In this document: piece after piece, positions 41,628 to 53,870 of the stretch | Layout: each line of letters opens with the position of its first letter | How positions within the stretch are numbered: the first letter of the stretch is position 1 | Assembly: GCA_963556495.2 (NCBI GenBank) | Contig: OY747716.1 | Span: 48,473,318 to 48,537,317, forward strand | Reading direction: 5' to 3' | Source of the DNA: Valencia hispanica | Taxonomy: Eukaryota; Chordata; Actinopteri; Cyprinodontiformes; Valenciidae | Length of the DNA stretch: 64,000 nt | Notes under the pieces: generated by a model | Database searches by the model: none | Told to the model about the DNA's origin: nothing | The model's input: only the letters and a program-made list of their open reading frames with translations | Translations under genes and position numbers: made by a program

Positions 41628-41928
41628 ATGGCGGCGTGGCTGGGTCGACTCTCTCTGGGAGAAGCCTGGTACGGCATGTACTCCCGCCTGCTGAGGACCA
41701 AACCCGTGGGCTCCATGGCTCAAGGCTCGGATGACCTCACCGAGCTGGCGGAGGGGTCAGCTGTGGGACTGGCGAAGGTCCTGACGACCGTGGACCTGGT
41801 GTCGCTCGGTGTGGGCAGTTGCGTGGGCACTGGGATGTACGTGGTGGCCGGGCTGGTTGCTAAGGCCATGGCCGGGCCGGGGGTCATCCTGTCCTTCGTC
41901 ATTGCAGCGGTGGCCTCCATATTGTCAG
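41628..41928 (+). CDS. slc7a14: slc7a14 coding exon 1
   Basis: The start is [20 protein letters not shown], then [11 protein letters not shown] as in the family. It ends at ASILS plus G, donor 'gtaatc'. A likely acceptor 'ctggatcag' at 41511-41519 suggests a 5' UTR exon upstream. Confidence 0.93.
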
Positions 41929-43162
41929 GTAATCAGCCTCAAAGGTGGTGGAAACTCATCAATGACATTTGAAATAAGGGGACTTTTGAAAATCGGAATC
42001 GACTGCTAATGGAACAGTTGTCAGAAAAATAAAACAATAGGAAATTAACTTAAAAGCACATATGGGAAATTAGGAATCTGGAAAAAAAAGACCCTAAACG
42101 GACAAATAAAAATGATATAAAATTTTGTCCCTCATTATTTTCTCTGAAAGAATTAGAAACTATTTTCAGCCTGCTGCTGCTAACCGTGTCACAGCGCTAA
42201 TGCTAGCTTTTATGTGTTCATTTCCTTTATGTTTACTATAAGTATAGTACAGTAAATATGATTTCTGTTGGTTTCTCAGTGATCTCTGCAACTTGAATCT
42301 GCTACTTTTCTAACGTCCTGTTGCAGCTAGCTTTGCTGCAGGGCCAATGGCAGCTTTTTAGCAAACAGAAACATGAGGTGGATTTTTTTGGTGATTTATG
42401 TCCTTCTCTTTAAGGATGCTACTTCTAATAACAACTTTGTTAGGATCTTAGTGGTCCCTGAGAGATACTTTTCTAGCTTCCTGTATCAGCTAGATGTGTT
42501 ATGGTATTAATTCCACATTGTACATAAGGACAATAAGAATTCAGTTTTTGTTCATGTTAATTTTTTATTTATGTCTACTTTATGATTTTATTTTAGGATT
42601 CCAATGGATTCTACCCTCTACTATCTGCTACTTTTCTAACTTACTGTAGCAGCTAGCTTGATTGCAGTGACAATGCTAGCTTTTTAGCTTACTGAAACAA
42701 TAAGTGGAAATATGTTTTAATTTGGGTTTGTTTTCAATTATGTTCCTCTCTTTAATAAAATAATGTCTAATAATAATTTTGTGTAGGATCTCAGTGATTC
42801 CTGGGACTTTTAACCTGATACTTTTCTAGCTTCCTGTGGCAGCTTGTTGTACTGCAGAACTATTACTACTAGCCTGAACGTAAACAGCGAAGAGTGAAAA
42901 TTAGGTTTCTTCTGCACTGTTTGTATTTCTGTTCTTCTTTTTAAGAGGTGAGCCGTATCATTTTTGTTCTACTAGGATTAAGAAAAAATATTTGCTGCCA
43001 CTTTGGTGACGATTGTGATAAGATGGGACAAAACATGCTAAGATTGACGCAGGAATTCTTACTTTTTTACTTCATATGTTTCCACCATCTTTGTTTGGGG
43101 ACCATTTTACTGGAGTCTGTTGAACTTTATCTGTGAGATAATGAAAATGGCCTAGTACTCAG

Positions 43163-43196
<34 letters not shown>

Positions 43197-46100
43197 GTTA
43201 CATTTATCTTTATAATGCTTTCGCACAATTTTCTCTTTGAAATATTTTTGGTACTTCTTCTGTCATTCCATCTATTTCAGCCTATTGACCCAAACGTTTT
43301 ACAATGGTTTTAGTTCAATGTGTGTTCCTCAAACAGCTACTACTCATTTTAAAATGTTCAATTAACGATATTGAGCAATAAAAGGTGTCTTAATTGTTTA
43401 CAGATCAGCTGTTATTACTGGCTTTCATCAGTAGCTTTTAGGATGTGTGGGTTTTATTTGAACATAAATTCATTTATCGCCTTGTTTCTGTGTTTTCCTC
43501 GAAGGAGTTTGCTACGCAGAGTTTGGGGTCCGGGTCCCTAAAACGACGGGCTCAGCGTACACTTACAGCTACGTGACGGTTGGGGAGTTCGTGGCGTTCT
43601 TCATCGGCTGGAACCTGATCTTGGAGTATCTGATCGGCACGGCGGCGGGGGCGGCGGCCCTCAGCAGCATGTTTGACTCCCTTGCCAATCACAGCATCAG
43701 CAACTACATGATAACACACCTGGGCACGCTCAGAGGACTCGGTCAGTGTGACTAGAGTTGATTAAAAATTGTGGATTTTGCTGTTGTCCAAAAAACAACG
43801 TTTGATTCAGCCCAGAAAGACACATGGAGTCTTTGTCTTTTCTTAAGGCTGTTTCTACAGTTGTGTGTTTCGTATGTGTTTCAGGTAAGGGTGAGGACAC
43901 ATATCCCGACCTGCTGGCCTTGTTCATTGCCCTGCTGGTCACAGTGATCATTGCTCTCGGTGTGAGGAACTCTGTTGGATTCAACAACGTCCTAAATGTT
44001 GTCAATCTGGTGGTCTGGGTCTTCATGATCATAGCCGGGCTCTTTTTCCTGTCTGCTAGCAACTGGGAGGGAGGCAAGTTCCTGCCGTACGGCTGGTCAG
44101 GGGTGAGATTTTGTTAACACAGCTCTACTGGCTCCCGTGTTACATAAAGTTTAAGATTTTCCTCCTGACTTTCAGAGCTCTTCATAGTCTTGTTTCATCT
44201 CTGGTCCTCTGTGGTCTATCTGCTCATGACAACAGTGAGATTTGCATAACAGTGAATTTATTCCATCTTTAGGTTTTTTTAAAGTGTTATGATGTTTTCT
44301 CCTTTTTGTTGGCTGTTAAAGACTCAAGGGACTGTCTAGGATAAAGGTCCATCTCTATTGTCAAGTTAAGGGTGGTTGTAGTTCTTTAATACCTCATTTC
44401 TGCTGAGTGGTAATGCTAGGGTCGGTGCAGTTCGGTATGCTTTTTTGTCTGTTTCCATTGTAAAGCCGATCCGTACTGCACCATTCATGGGCCCCCTTCA
44501 GTTGTCCATAGGACAATGGTACTGTACTGTTATGGCGGAGCTATTGCCTTCACACAACACAGTTCACTGATTGGGGGATAGAAAACTGTCACTGCTTGCG
44601 ACAAGTAGAGACATGCTAGTGTGTCACGTTTGTTCTCGCCCTAGTATGACACAATGTGAGGTGTTTGGGTTTAACCTTGCTCGGCCAGGGAGAGTCCAAC
44701 TGGCGGTGGAGACACTTTCCTGAATATGCTGCCCCATAAAATAGCGTACCGACCTGCACCGCCACGTGTCCTCAGTGGAAACAAGGCATAAGGATCGCTA
44801 ATATTATCATTGGATCTTACTATTGACTCTTTACAATAGATAATAGTTTGGTGTTCAGGACTAGGCACCTGTTGGATCTGTATTGTGGAGTATTCTTTGT
44901 ATAAAAAAAAAAGAAAAAGAAAAAAGGAGGATTTGGGGAAATAAAAAGCACAGAACCAGTGAGTTTTAGGATAAATTGTCTGTAATGTTTTCCTGTTAGG
45001 TGATGCAAGGTGCAGCTACATGTTTCTACGCCTTTATTGGCTTTGACATCATCGCAACGACTGGAGAGGAAGCGAAAAATGCCAACACATCCATCCCTTA
45101 TGCCATCACCGCCTCACTGGTCACCTGCCTCACCGCCTACGTGTCGGTCAGTACACAGATGTTTATCTCTAAACCCCAAAACACACACGCTGTTTGGTGA
45201 GTTACTGGTGTTAAGAGATCCTTACAAAGCAACTTTCGTACTTATTTCTGATATACTAAAACACTGACATGTGATTCAAAAAACAATAGTTTTTCAAATC
45301 TCTGTATTTTAACTGTTTATTGCTCTGATCTGAAATGTTTCTCGACCATGGGGTCTTGATCATGGTCTAGGTTAATGCCTGTCTTCGTCTTAACCCCTTA
45401 AATTCTGGTCATTCACTCAAGTTTAAAGTGTGATTTGCTCTTAACTAGGGTTGTCAAAATTAACGCATTAACGCAGGTTGATTAATTCGTAGAATTAACA
45501 CGATTAATTTTTTTAACACAATTTAGGCATGTACAGAATGATATTTAGGAATGTTAATTAATTGTGATTAATTCACAGCTACCCTATAATTAATTAGATT
45601 AAAATTGTTTGACAGCCCTACTCTTAACCACATAGGACTTGATCTTGGTTGATCTTAGTCTAGCGCTAGTAGCAACTCCAGTTGTCGATCTTAAGATTGT
45701 CTAAACTCATTGAAGTTTGATCTAGCCTTTTTCTTGATCTTGACTTGGTCTGGGCCCCTTGAAGTCTTGGCATTGATTTGGTTTTGGACAACCTGGACCC
45801 CATAAAGTCTTGGTCTTTTTAGACAAGTCTTGATCTTGACTTGATCTAAAACCCCTATAAATTTGATCTTGTCCTTTGGTTAGGGGATCTATCATTTTAA
45901 TCTTGAGTTGGTTTGGACCCGTTGATGTCTGGGTCTTGCCTTGGTCTTTGAACTTTCTGATATGAGTGGGTCTTAAAGCTTTAGTCTTGCATCAGTCTTG
46001 GAACACTTTCTTCTGACCTCCTCCTGGTCCTAATCTTTAAATGATTTTGAGTAAAACACTGAAAGAATGTTCTCACAACCGTCAACATCTTTGTTTTTGC

Positions 46101-49100
46101 TGCAGGTGAGCGTGATCCTGACTCTCATGGTTCCCTATGACCTGATCGATGGCTCAGCTCCCCTCATGGAGATGTTTGCTGTGCACGGGTTCATGTGGGG
46201 AAAGTACACAGTGGCTGTTGGCTCCATAGCTGGACTCACTGTCTCATTGCTGGGCTCCTTATTTCCAATGCCCAGGGTCATCTATGCCATGGCCCGCGAT
46301 GGACTGTTGTTCAGGTGAAAAAGCAGTTAAAGCACACAATCATAATACTGTAAAAAAAAAAAAAAAGCTGATGAACTTTTTGTGTCTGTATTGGAAGGTT
46401 TCTGACACATGTTTCAACACTCACACACACTCCTGCTTTGGCGTGCGTGGTGTCTGGAAGCCTTGCAGGCGTTCTCGCTCTCCTGGTGAGCCTCCGGGAC
46501 CTGATCGAGATGATGTCCATTGGCACTCTGCTGGCTTACACTCTAGTTAGTGTGTGTGTGCTGGTACTCCGCTACCAGCCCGACAAAGAGACAGACACAC
46601 ACCAGTTTATCTCAGAGGAAGACGTGGAAAACATCAATCATCAGGACGTTGGCGATACACCTACCAAAGATGACCACATCACGATGGAAGGCTCAGATCA
46701 TGACGGTTCCTCCTCCTACCACACCGGTGGGACTGAAGGGGAGGCAGACGACTCTAATTTCCACACTGGACCTGCCCCTTTGATGAAAAGACTTCTGGGC
46801 GGTCATCACTACACCCTGCGACTGCTGCTGGGAATGCCTGATTCATCGGCACGTCCAACCCCCGCTTCTGGCCGAATAGTCACCAGATGCACCCTCTCCC
46901 TCTTCTTTATGTCTTTCTTCTTCTGGTCCACCATCATATTTGGTGTAGAGCAGGGCTCAGGAGCCGGAGCAGTGTTTTCAGGCCTAATGGCGACACTGAT
47001 GTTAGGATCACTGGTGAAGCTTTTGGTTCTCATCATCCAGCAACCAGAGAGCAAGCAGAGGCTGCCCTACATGGCGCCATGTGTTCCCTTCGTTCCTGCA
47101 GCGGCCATATTGGTTAACAGTTACCTCATGCTTAAACTGTCACCTCTCACCTGGGCCAGGTTCACTATCTGGTGCCTGATAGGTGAGTTAAAAGTTACTG
47201 ATTGTTGATTTTAGACTTGAAATGCGGCTTTAACAAGGAATAAAACACTGATCCTACACTTCTACACATGCTGCTGCATACAAAGAGGAAATAAGATTTT
47301 AAAGGGACTTTAGATCGTAAGCCAGGATTACTTAGTTACATTCACTGGTGAGATCTGTCTGAATTGTATTTCCTAGTTTTATCATAATTAGAGTTTCTTT
47401 TTACCCCTTTATTTGAGGTGATGAGGGTTGGAATAAGTAGCCATGACTGCAACATAAATTTTGGGGGAAACCCAGATGTAGCCAGTGTTCATCAATTGCC
47501 TCCTTCCCTAACTAACACAATGACTTGGATCCTGCTGAAGTTGCACAACACAGTGTGGCTTTCAAAGGTAGGAAAAGTATAATCAACAGGCCATATTTAT
47601 CACTCAGTACAGTTACATGCACATCAAAATCAAGTTTTTGGTAATAATCGAGCAAATAACTTAACCAGAATGGGAGCCATTGTCCCAGTTTACATGTCAT
47701 TCAGAAAATCGATTGTTGAATGAAGTGCGTTCGACTTGTGACGGTAGGTGGCAACAATATTGCTCTAGTTAGTGTGCATGTGCTGTTACTCGACAATGTC
47801 GCCACCCACCGTCGCAAGTCGCAAGCATTCTTCCGGTTGGCCTGTAGCATCACACAGAGATTAAACAAATGCTGACAGCAGTGAAGCGGGCGGAGTAAAA
47901 GCAGGATATGAAGTGGACGACAATAATGCTGCAGCACAGAGCATTTCCTACGTACAGTACTATTTGATTGTGTTACATGTGTTGTTGCTGCTGTGTTGTT
48001 CTCACTTATGCGGTCTTGTCACTTCTGGACGGAGCGTTACCCAGGCTATGAATAGCTCAACTAACCTGAGATATCGTTTACATGAATAAAAAATTCGGCT
48101 TTCTAGCCGCATTATCGGGTTGTCTTAGGCTAGGTATTAGGAGTAGGCCAGTTCAGTTTGACTTCAGTAGGACGAAGATGTATACATGCATTTCAACAGT
48201 CCAAATTAAGTCTGACTAAGGCAATATTTCAGCCTTTTTCTTATTGCAGGTAAATGCAGAATTTGATTTGCATACATGGCTGTTGAAATATAAAATTTTT
48301 TACAAATATTGCATGCAAGTAGTTCTTTGAGATTGCCATATGAATGTGATCTGATATATTTCAATACGACGCGACTCCTTTTTGGTGGCAGCATTGGCAT
48401 TAAATATTACAATGAAATGAACTTGTTGAAAACGATAGTCGCCACGCGGTGCGTTCAATTCAAGCTCAGAAAAAAAAAAGCTGGAACACATTTCAAAGTT
48501 CCAACCTGGACATCTAGGACATATCCAGGTTTTGTTTGAGATGTTTTCAGATGATTTCCTTCATGTGTTGTTTTTCAATTTCATTTCCTTAGTTTTGGTA
48601 TCTGGGTTAGGTTTGTTGTTTCCTCCACACCTGAATCAAATGGACGGGTTATTATGAGGCTCCTGCAGAACTTGGTGACATGCTGGGGGGGTTCTCTGGT
48701 GTCGATTGTCAGTCGTCCAGGACAAACCTCAGTGCTACTATCGATAGCTACTGTCCTGCAAAGTTTAGATGCATCCCTTCTCCAAACACACCTAATCAAA
48801 ACATCTTTCAGCTCTGCAGAAGTATGGTAACAAGCCATTAAATTGATTCAGGTGTGTGAAGGGATGAATCTACATGTTGCAGAATGGTAGCTCTCTAGAA
48901 CTAGACCTGGGCATCCCTGGCTGAAGTAGAGGGCAACTGGACTTTTTCTCTTGTTTCTAAAAGACATTTCTCGTCATGTTTTTAGTTCTGAACATGGTTG
49001 GAAGCAACAGGTTAAGTTGTAGACAGAACAAACACACTTATAGGGTCTTTAGTGGGGTGAGGTGGTAGGAGTGTCAGTCATTGTGTCCTTGGGCTTAACA

Positions 49101-50955
49101 CTTCAGCTACCTTGCCTACTGATGGTGGTCAGAGGGCGCCAGAGTCTGGCAGCCTCGCTTCAGTCAGTCTGCCACAGGGCAGCTGTTTCTACATTGTTGC
49201 TTACCACCATCAGTGTGTGAATGGGTGAATGACTGAATGTTGTGTGAAGCACTTTGGGATCCTTCGGACTAGATAAAACGCTATACAAGTAAAGGGCATT
49301 TATCATTTCATTAGGTTCGCTAATGGGGCGATTAGGATGTGCGTCACTGGTCTTACCCTCTATTCAGCTCAAAGTCCTTAACGATACCATGTGAGATGGT
49401 TTGGTCACATTGACTGAAAAGTGTTATTTGATTTTAAGAAACTGCCTGGGGAGACAAGTCAGGGCTCCAGAGTAGGTGTTAAAAAGATGAAATCTGATTC
49501 CACTTCCTCCGTTTGCTTTTTGTTTTTGAAACTGTTATATTAAAGAAACAAAACAACAGCTACACAAACAGATGGCCTAACAGAGAAGAGCAAACACATT
49601 TGGTTAAGAATCAGCAGTTTATTTCCATCTCTAGGACAAGGGACATTCGTTTTAAGACAGAAGTGAAAGAAGCCATCTACTGTAATTTTCGGTCTATAAG
49701 CCACTACTTTTTTCATACGGTTTGGACCATGCGTCCTATACAACGATGCGGCTAATTTATCATTTTCTTTTAGCGGCCTCCGGGGGGCGCTCTAGCAGGA
49801 AGGGTAAAAGTGAGACTGACATGTGGGGAAAGGTTATGCACAAAAGAAGACACTACCGGTAGTTTTTATGCACAGATCCTCATCATGGAAATACACGAAG
49901 AAATGCAGCTTTTAAGTTAAAGACAATGGAGCTGGTCGTCAAAGAACGAAATAGAGCTACTGCATGTTAGCTTGACATCAATGAATCGATAGTGAGACGA
50001 AGGAGGAGGCAGCGGGAAGAACTGAGTCAGTGTAAAAAGACGACAAAAGCTTTCAGAGAAAAGAGAAAAGAATACAGATTAAAAGAACGGACCTGATCGC
50101 TGCATTGAAAGCTGGAAGTCGCTGATGATATATTGCCTATTTGATGCGTGTGGACTACCATAGCTGCAATACCTATTCTGAACTGCGTGGCGCTAAAGAG
50201 TAAAGCTTTTTACACACTGTACCTTTTAAAATTTAGCTGGTGTGGCTTATATTGAGGTGCACTCAATAGTCTAAAAATTACGGTATATTAAACATGACAA
50301 AGCAACACTAAACAGAGGAGGTGACCCCAGATGTAATCTTTCTAACACCTACTCCGCAGCCCTGACTCATCTTCCGGGGTGTGTTTTTAACCACTTGGGA
50401 CAAATGACCTTCCACCGCATGGTGGAACATTTTACAATATCTTTATGTTTTTACGTAACTGAAAGCCCATCAAAGCTTACTAATTGTCCCTATGCAGGTA
50501 AATAAAATAAGGGTTTGGTCAATCAGTTGGACATCTCCCCGTTTGTCTTTCTCTGAACTGAAATATTTCCTCTGTCCTCAGGTCTGTTGATCTACGGCTG
50601 CTACGGAGTTTGGCACAGCACCTTGGAGCTGAACGCCCGCGAGCAGCGGGCCCACGCCAGCTCCTACCAGCGCTACGACGACAACCTGGACGACACCTTC
50701 TCCCCTGACGACGACCTTTACACCCAGGAACAGGACGAGAGGCCCTACCAGGGCTGGTCCGCCCCGGAGGAGAGTCGACACCGCCACCAGAACGAGAACC
50801 AGGGCGAGGGCCAAGAGGGGGAGCCACATCAGAGCCAGGGTGAGGTTGATGGTGACCAGTATGGGTACCAGTCTGGAGCAGGAGTCCAGCACCCGAGCGG
50901 AGGCAGCAGGTCCAAAGGACGAACCAATTTTGGGTTTGATGATGAAGATGACTGA
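41628..50955 (+). CDS. slc7a14: Solute carrier family 7 member 14 (CAT-like amino acid transporter family)
   Basis: Seven coding exons, 41628-41928, 43505-43741, 43885-44102, 45000-45146, 46106-46314, 46398-47182 and 50582-50955 (TGA), join in frame to a 756-residue protein, near the vertebrate SLC7A14 length. APC-superfamily hallmarks are visible: [20 protein letters not shown] (helix 1, unwound GxG region), [40 protein letters not shown] (helix 6) and [20 protein letters not shown]. There are about 14 hydrophobic segments, a hydrophilic loop between residues about 460 and 555 and an acidic Gln/Asp-rich C-terminus. SLC7A14 is a lysosomal protein of neurons and photoreceptors; proposed substrates include cationic amino acids and GABA, and human variants are linked to retinitis pigmentosa. 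The first ATG was chosen by alignment with known N-termini. Confidence 0.95.
42165..42880. repeat. Diverged ~170-bp tandem repeat in slc7a14 intron 1
   Basis: The phrase 'acttttctaacgtcctgttg' and variants ('acttttctagcttcctgtat', 'acttttctaacttactgtag', 'acttttctagcttcctgtgg') recur near 42304, 42469, 42630 and 42820. Each is followed by 'cagctagc' or a variant, and a 'ggatct...agtg' core lies between. Confidence 0.65.
43165..43197. repeat. (CAAT)n microsatellite
   Basis: About eight CAAT units within slc7a14 intron 1. Confidence 0.9.
43505..43741 (+). CDS. slc7a14: slc7a14 coding exon 2
   Basis: It encodes [20 protein letters not shown] through [10 protein letters not shown]. Acceptor AG at 43503-43504, donor 'gtcagt'. 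Confidence 0.95.
43885..44102 (+). CDS. slc7a14: slc7a14 coding exon 3
   Basis: It encodes [18 protein letters not shown] through FLPYGWSG. Acceptor 'gtttcag', donor 'gtgaga'. Confidence 0.95.
44385..44790. mobile_element. MITE in slc7a14 intron 3
   Basis: Same family as 11350-11819. The right end reads 'tgccttgtttccactgagg' on the other strand, and the left end is 'cctcatttctgctgagtgg'. Shared internal text is 'gtgcagttcggtatgct'. Confidence 0.6.
45000..45146 (+). CDS. slc7a14: slc7a14 coding exon 4
   Basis: It encodes 49 residues, [18 protein letters not shown] through LTAYVS, containing the helix 6 signature. Donor 'gtcagt'. Confidence 0.95.
45340..46015. repeat. 'tcttgatcttgacttggtc' diverged tandem repeat
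   Basis: Short units based on 'gtcttgatcttgacttgg' and 'ctggaccccttgaagtcttgg' recur irregularly through slc7a14 intron 4. The array is interrupted by the element at 45446-45620. Confidence 0.7.
45446..45620. mobile_element. 175-bp hAT-type MITE, perfect target duplication
   Basis: The ends are 'tagggttgtcaaaatt' and 'ttgtttgacagcccta'. A perfect octamer CTCTTAAC lies at 45438-45445 and 45621-45628. The interior is (ATTAAC/GATTAATT)-rich. Confidence 0.9.
46106..46314 (+). CDS. slc7a14: slc7a14 coding exon 5
   Basis: It encodes [20 protein letters not shown] through MARDGLLF. Acceptor 'tgctgcag', donor AG|GTGAAA. Confidence 0.94.
46398..47182 (+). CDS. slc7a14: slc7a14 coding exon 6
   Basis: The largest coding exon, about 261 residues, from [20 protein letters not shown] through the hydrophilic loop and four more membrane segments to FTIWCLI. 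It begins at 46398 behind a short 83-bp intron containing a 14-base A-run. Confidence 0.94.
47605..48244. repeat. Inverted-repeat element in slc7a14 intron 6
   Basis: Arms at about 47731-47756 ('cgacttgtgacggtaggtgg') and 47795-47820 ('ccacccaccgtcgcaagtcg') form a near-perfect 25-bp stem. The outer sequence 'cagttacatgcacatcaa' and 'tgtatacatgcatttc' suggest a MITE; the boundaries are approximate. Confidence 0.5.
49040..49320 (+). repeat. LINE/SINE-type 3' tail
   Basis: It contains 'gtgtgaatgggtgaatgact', then 'gtgaagcactttgggatcc' and 'ctatacaagtaaagggc', a fish retroposon 3' end as I remember such tails. Confidence 0.55.
49678..50285. mobile_element. DNA-transposon MITE with 'tactgtaattttcgg' ends
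   Basis: The left end 'tactgtaattttcggtctat' matches, on the other strand, the right end 'taccgtaatttttagactat'. No coding capacity. It lies in slc7a14 intron 6. Confidence 0.75.
50582..50955 (+). CDS. slc7a14: slc7a14 coding exon 7 and C-terminus
   Basis: It encodes the last membrane segment [20 protein letters not shown] and an acidic, Gln/Gly-rich cytosolic tail ending [10 protein letters not shown] 3.4-kb intron separates it from exon 6. A candidate polyadenylation signal AATAAA lies at 51341-51346. Confidence 0.93.
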
Positions 50956-51588
50956 ATTCGTTAGAACTGAAACCTTGAAGATGATCAAACTCTGTGACTG
51001 CAGATCAAAAAGACACATTTCAGAAGTTTTATCCTGTTATTTTTAACCAGGGCAAACACCTCCTAGCTTCCTCCATGTTGACGGACATGAAGGGCTCGAA
51101 ACCTGAGCTTCTGATACATCAACAGTCTGCTTTTAAGAAGAAAAATGATCTCTCAGCAGAAATATCTTAACTGCATGCTATTTAGTCTTTTAACAGGTAT
51201 TTTGTTTTACGGTTTCCTACTCATGAAGCCAGTGAACCACAGGTGAGAGACTCTGCTTTACACCTTACTGCAGACTAAACTGAAGTTCTCATCAAGACTC
51301 AAATCTGACACTTTTACGTTCAAGTATTTTTCTTTGAGTGAATAAATCAGTTCAGGTGTGGCTGTTTTTATTCAGCTCTAACCTCTTGATAATTTGCTCA
51401 ACAGACACTTAAATAACCTGTTTTAATTCGGACCTTTAGGTTCTTTGTCACCAGACTTTATTGTCTTTACTCAGGTGTGTCTTGGTCAGGAGTTGCTCAT
51501 GTTTTTGGGTTGTTGTTTGGTTTATTGACAGTATACGCCTGTTAGTCTACTCTATGATTGGTTTTGTTGTTTGTGTTTTTCTCCAACA

Positions 51589-51950
51589 ACTTTCCTCTGC
51601 ATTGTGACAGACCGCTTCATACAGGCTCTTGTTCTGCTGGAGGTTTCCTTCCGCTGTCGCCACATACTTGCTCAGGAGGAGGGATTGCTGCAACGTCAAT
51701 GACTCGACTCAGTCGTCTGGGCATCCTTGAACACCTGCCATTTTAACAACTAGCATTAAATGATCAGCTGACTTTGATTGTACCATAATCACACAGCTTG
51801 AACCTTTCCACATTTTGTCAGGATACAACCATTAACTTCAGTCTGGTTTTTTAGGGGATTTCATGCTAAGACTTGGCTGTAACTCTGCTGCTGGTACACC
51901 TGAGTTTCCCCAAGGGACAATAAAGTTTATTTCTATTCTATTCTAGACCC
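51589..51950 (+). repeat. Diverged LINE 3' tail sequences
   Basis: Bases 51625-51745 are a diverged relative of the tail at 14190-14330 ('gctggaggtttcct', 'gctcaggaggagggattgct'). Bases 51893-51945 ('gggacaataaagtttattt' and 'ctattctattcta') are another LINE terminus. Confidence 0.55.
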
Positions 51951-52659
51951 TCTTTCTAACTTTGGCCTAAGTTCATCACGACCTGAACAATGCTTTCAGA
52001 AAAAAAGTGGTTTTAGAAGTTCTAGGAGGAATTAGTTGCTCTTTTTGTGAAGGTTTTATGTTTTTTATTTACCCTAAAACCTAAAAATTGACATCAAAAT
52101 GCTCTGTTCTTTCAAATTAAAATGTATTTTGACAGCAGGTATTACTAAAAATGTTTTTTAGATCTTTTCATTTAATTATTTGCCTTATTTAACTCTAAAC
52201 CAATATAATTTAACAGGACAGAAAGCAACAGTGGTGCATTAATAACTGTGAAGTGGAAGGAAAATAGTTTGCACTTAAAAGTTTCTGACCAACAAAATCT
52301 GAATGGTGGCATTTGTATCTAGTGGAAAACGTCAACAACAACAAAAAGGAAAACGTCAAGAGATGCTAATACTTGTGCAAGGCCCTACATGTGGTTGGAT
52401 ATAAATCTGAACCTAATATTAAATCATATTGGAAGAAATGATTGCCTTGAATTAAATCTGGAAACTGTCTTGTAAAGTTGCTTGAGTTGATATTTCCTGT
52501 GAATTGGTGCTACATAAATAAACATAAGTGAACCGATTGTTAAAACAATCTTCAGATGTTCTGGATCCTTCTTGTAGTTCCAGCTTTGAACGCCAGTTTC
52601 CTGCATGTTTTGGATGTTCCTCCTTGAAAACACCTGATTTTAATAATCCACATCATGAA

Positions 52660-53870
52660 GGACTCCTGCTGATTATAATTCTTCGATGCCCTCTCAATAT
52701 TTTGCCAAATCAACTCCCAGTCAGGTAGTGGTAATTGAAAATTCTTGTTCCCAAGCTTTCATGCCCGCCGATGTCATTACAGTTTGATTCAATAAATAGT
52801 CCTAGATATAAGACATCGTTCTTTTAGAGGCATTTTTTAACAACTCAGGGACAGGATGATCATCCAACTCCAATCCCCAGGGAACTCTATAGGCTTTACA
52901 TGCTGAGCGTATTCTAAAATAGAAAAATACATTTTTATCTTTTATATTTTGCTACCAAATCTTGAAAGCTAAGAATCGATTTTGTCCCCATTAATGTCTT
53001 GTAATACTTTGATACCTTTGTTGTTCTAATTCTCTGTTGAAAAATGGTTTATCTCCGGAGAGGAAATTATTATCACTCCATAATGGTGATGCCTTATGCC
53101 ACATTTGTTTATATTTAAGATACTTTTCTACTGCTCCACATACTACCAGCGCATATGACAGAATTGGTCCATAACGAAAATTGCACTTCTTAATTGATAC
53201 ACCAAGAAATGGGAAGTCCCTCAACCTCAATGGTTCAATAACATTACTTTCAATGGATTTCCATACTGATTCCTTGTTATCACTGAACCGACAAGACAAA
53301 CCTCTCAGCACGAAGGCCCGATGTTAAAATTTAAAGTTGGGACACGCGCACCCACCATTAGTCCTTTTCTTCTGCAGCATTGACCTTTTAATAGCCAAAA
53401 CGTCTGCCGTTCCAAATATATTTTTGAAGTAAAGAGTCAAGTTTCTGCCAATAACCCACGAGTGGAGGGAGCGGGACCATAGAGCTTACAAAATGTATTC
53501 TAGGTAAGATATTTATCTATTAAATCTCCATCTGCTATTTTTGTTCTTAATCATACCATAGTTAAAAGTTGAAATTATTGGCTTGTGGTCCAACATGTAT
53601 ATTGGTAATTTGTTTACGGCACTAACTGCGGGAAGAAGACTAGAAGACACCAGAATTTAATCGACACGAGGAAATGTTTTGTGCCTAGTTGAATAAAAAG
53701 TGTAATCTTTTGCAGATGGGTTATGTATTCGCCAAAAATCCTTTATGTTTAAGTCCGTCATAAAGTTATTAAGTGCCCTGGAACATGCGTCCTGGGAGCT
53801 CGAGAATGTTGAAGTTGATTTATCAAGGTCCATGTTTACTTGGGCATTCATATCAGCTCCCATATATAAC
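52660..53870 (-). pseudogene. L1-type LINE ORF2 remnants
   Basis: The minus-strand block 53863-53657 encodes an APE-type endonuclease segment with MGADMNAQVN, LNNFMTDLNIKDFWRIHNPS and AKDYTFYSTRHKTFPRVD. The block 53311-52991 encodes the C-terminal region with CNFRYGPILSYALVV, KQMWHKASPLWSDNNFL and GDKPFFNREL. The reverse transcriptase between them is absent. It resembles fish L1/Tx1-group LINEs and is inactive. Confidence 0.75.
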
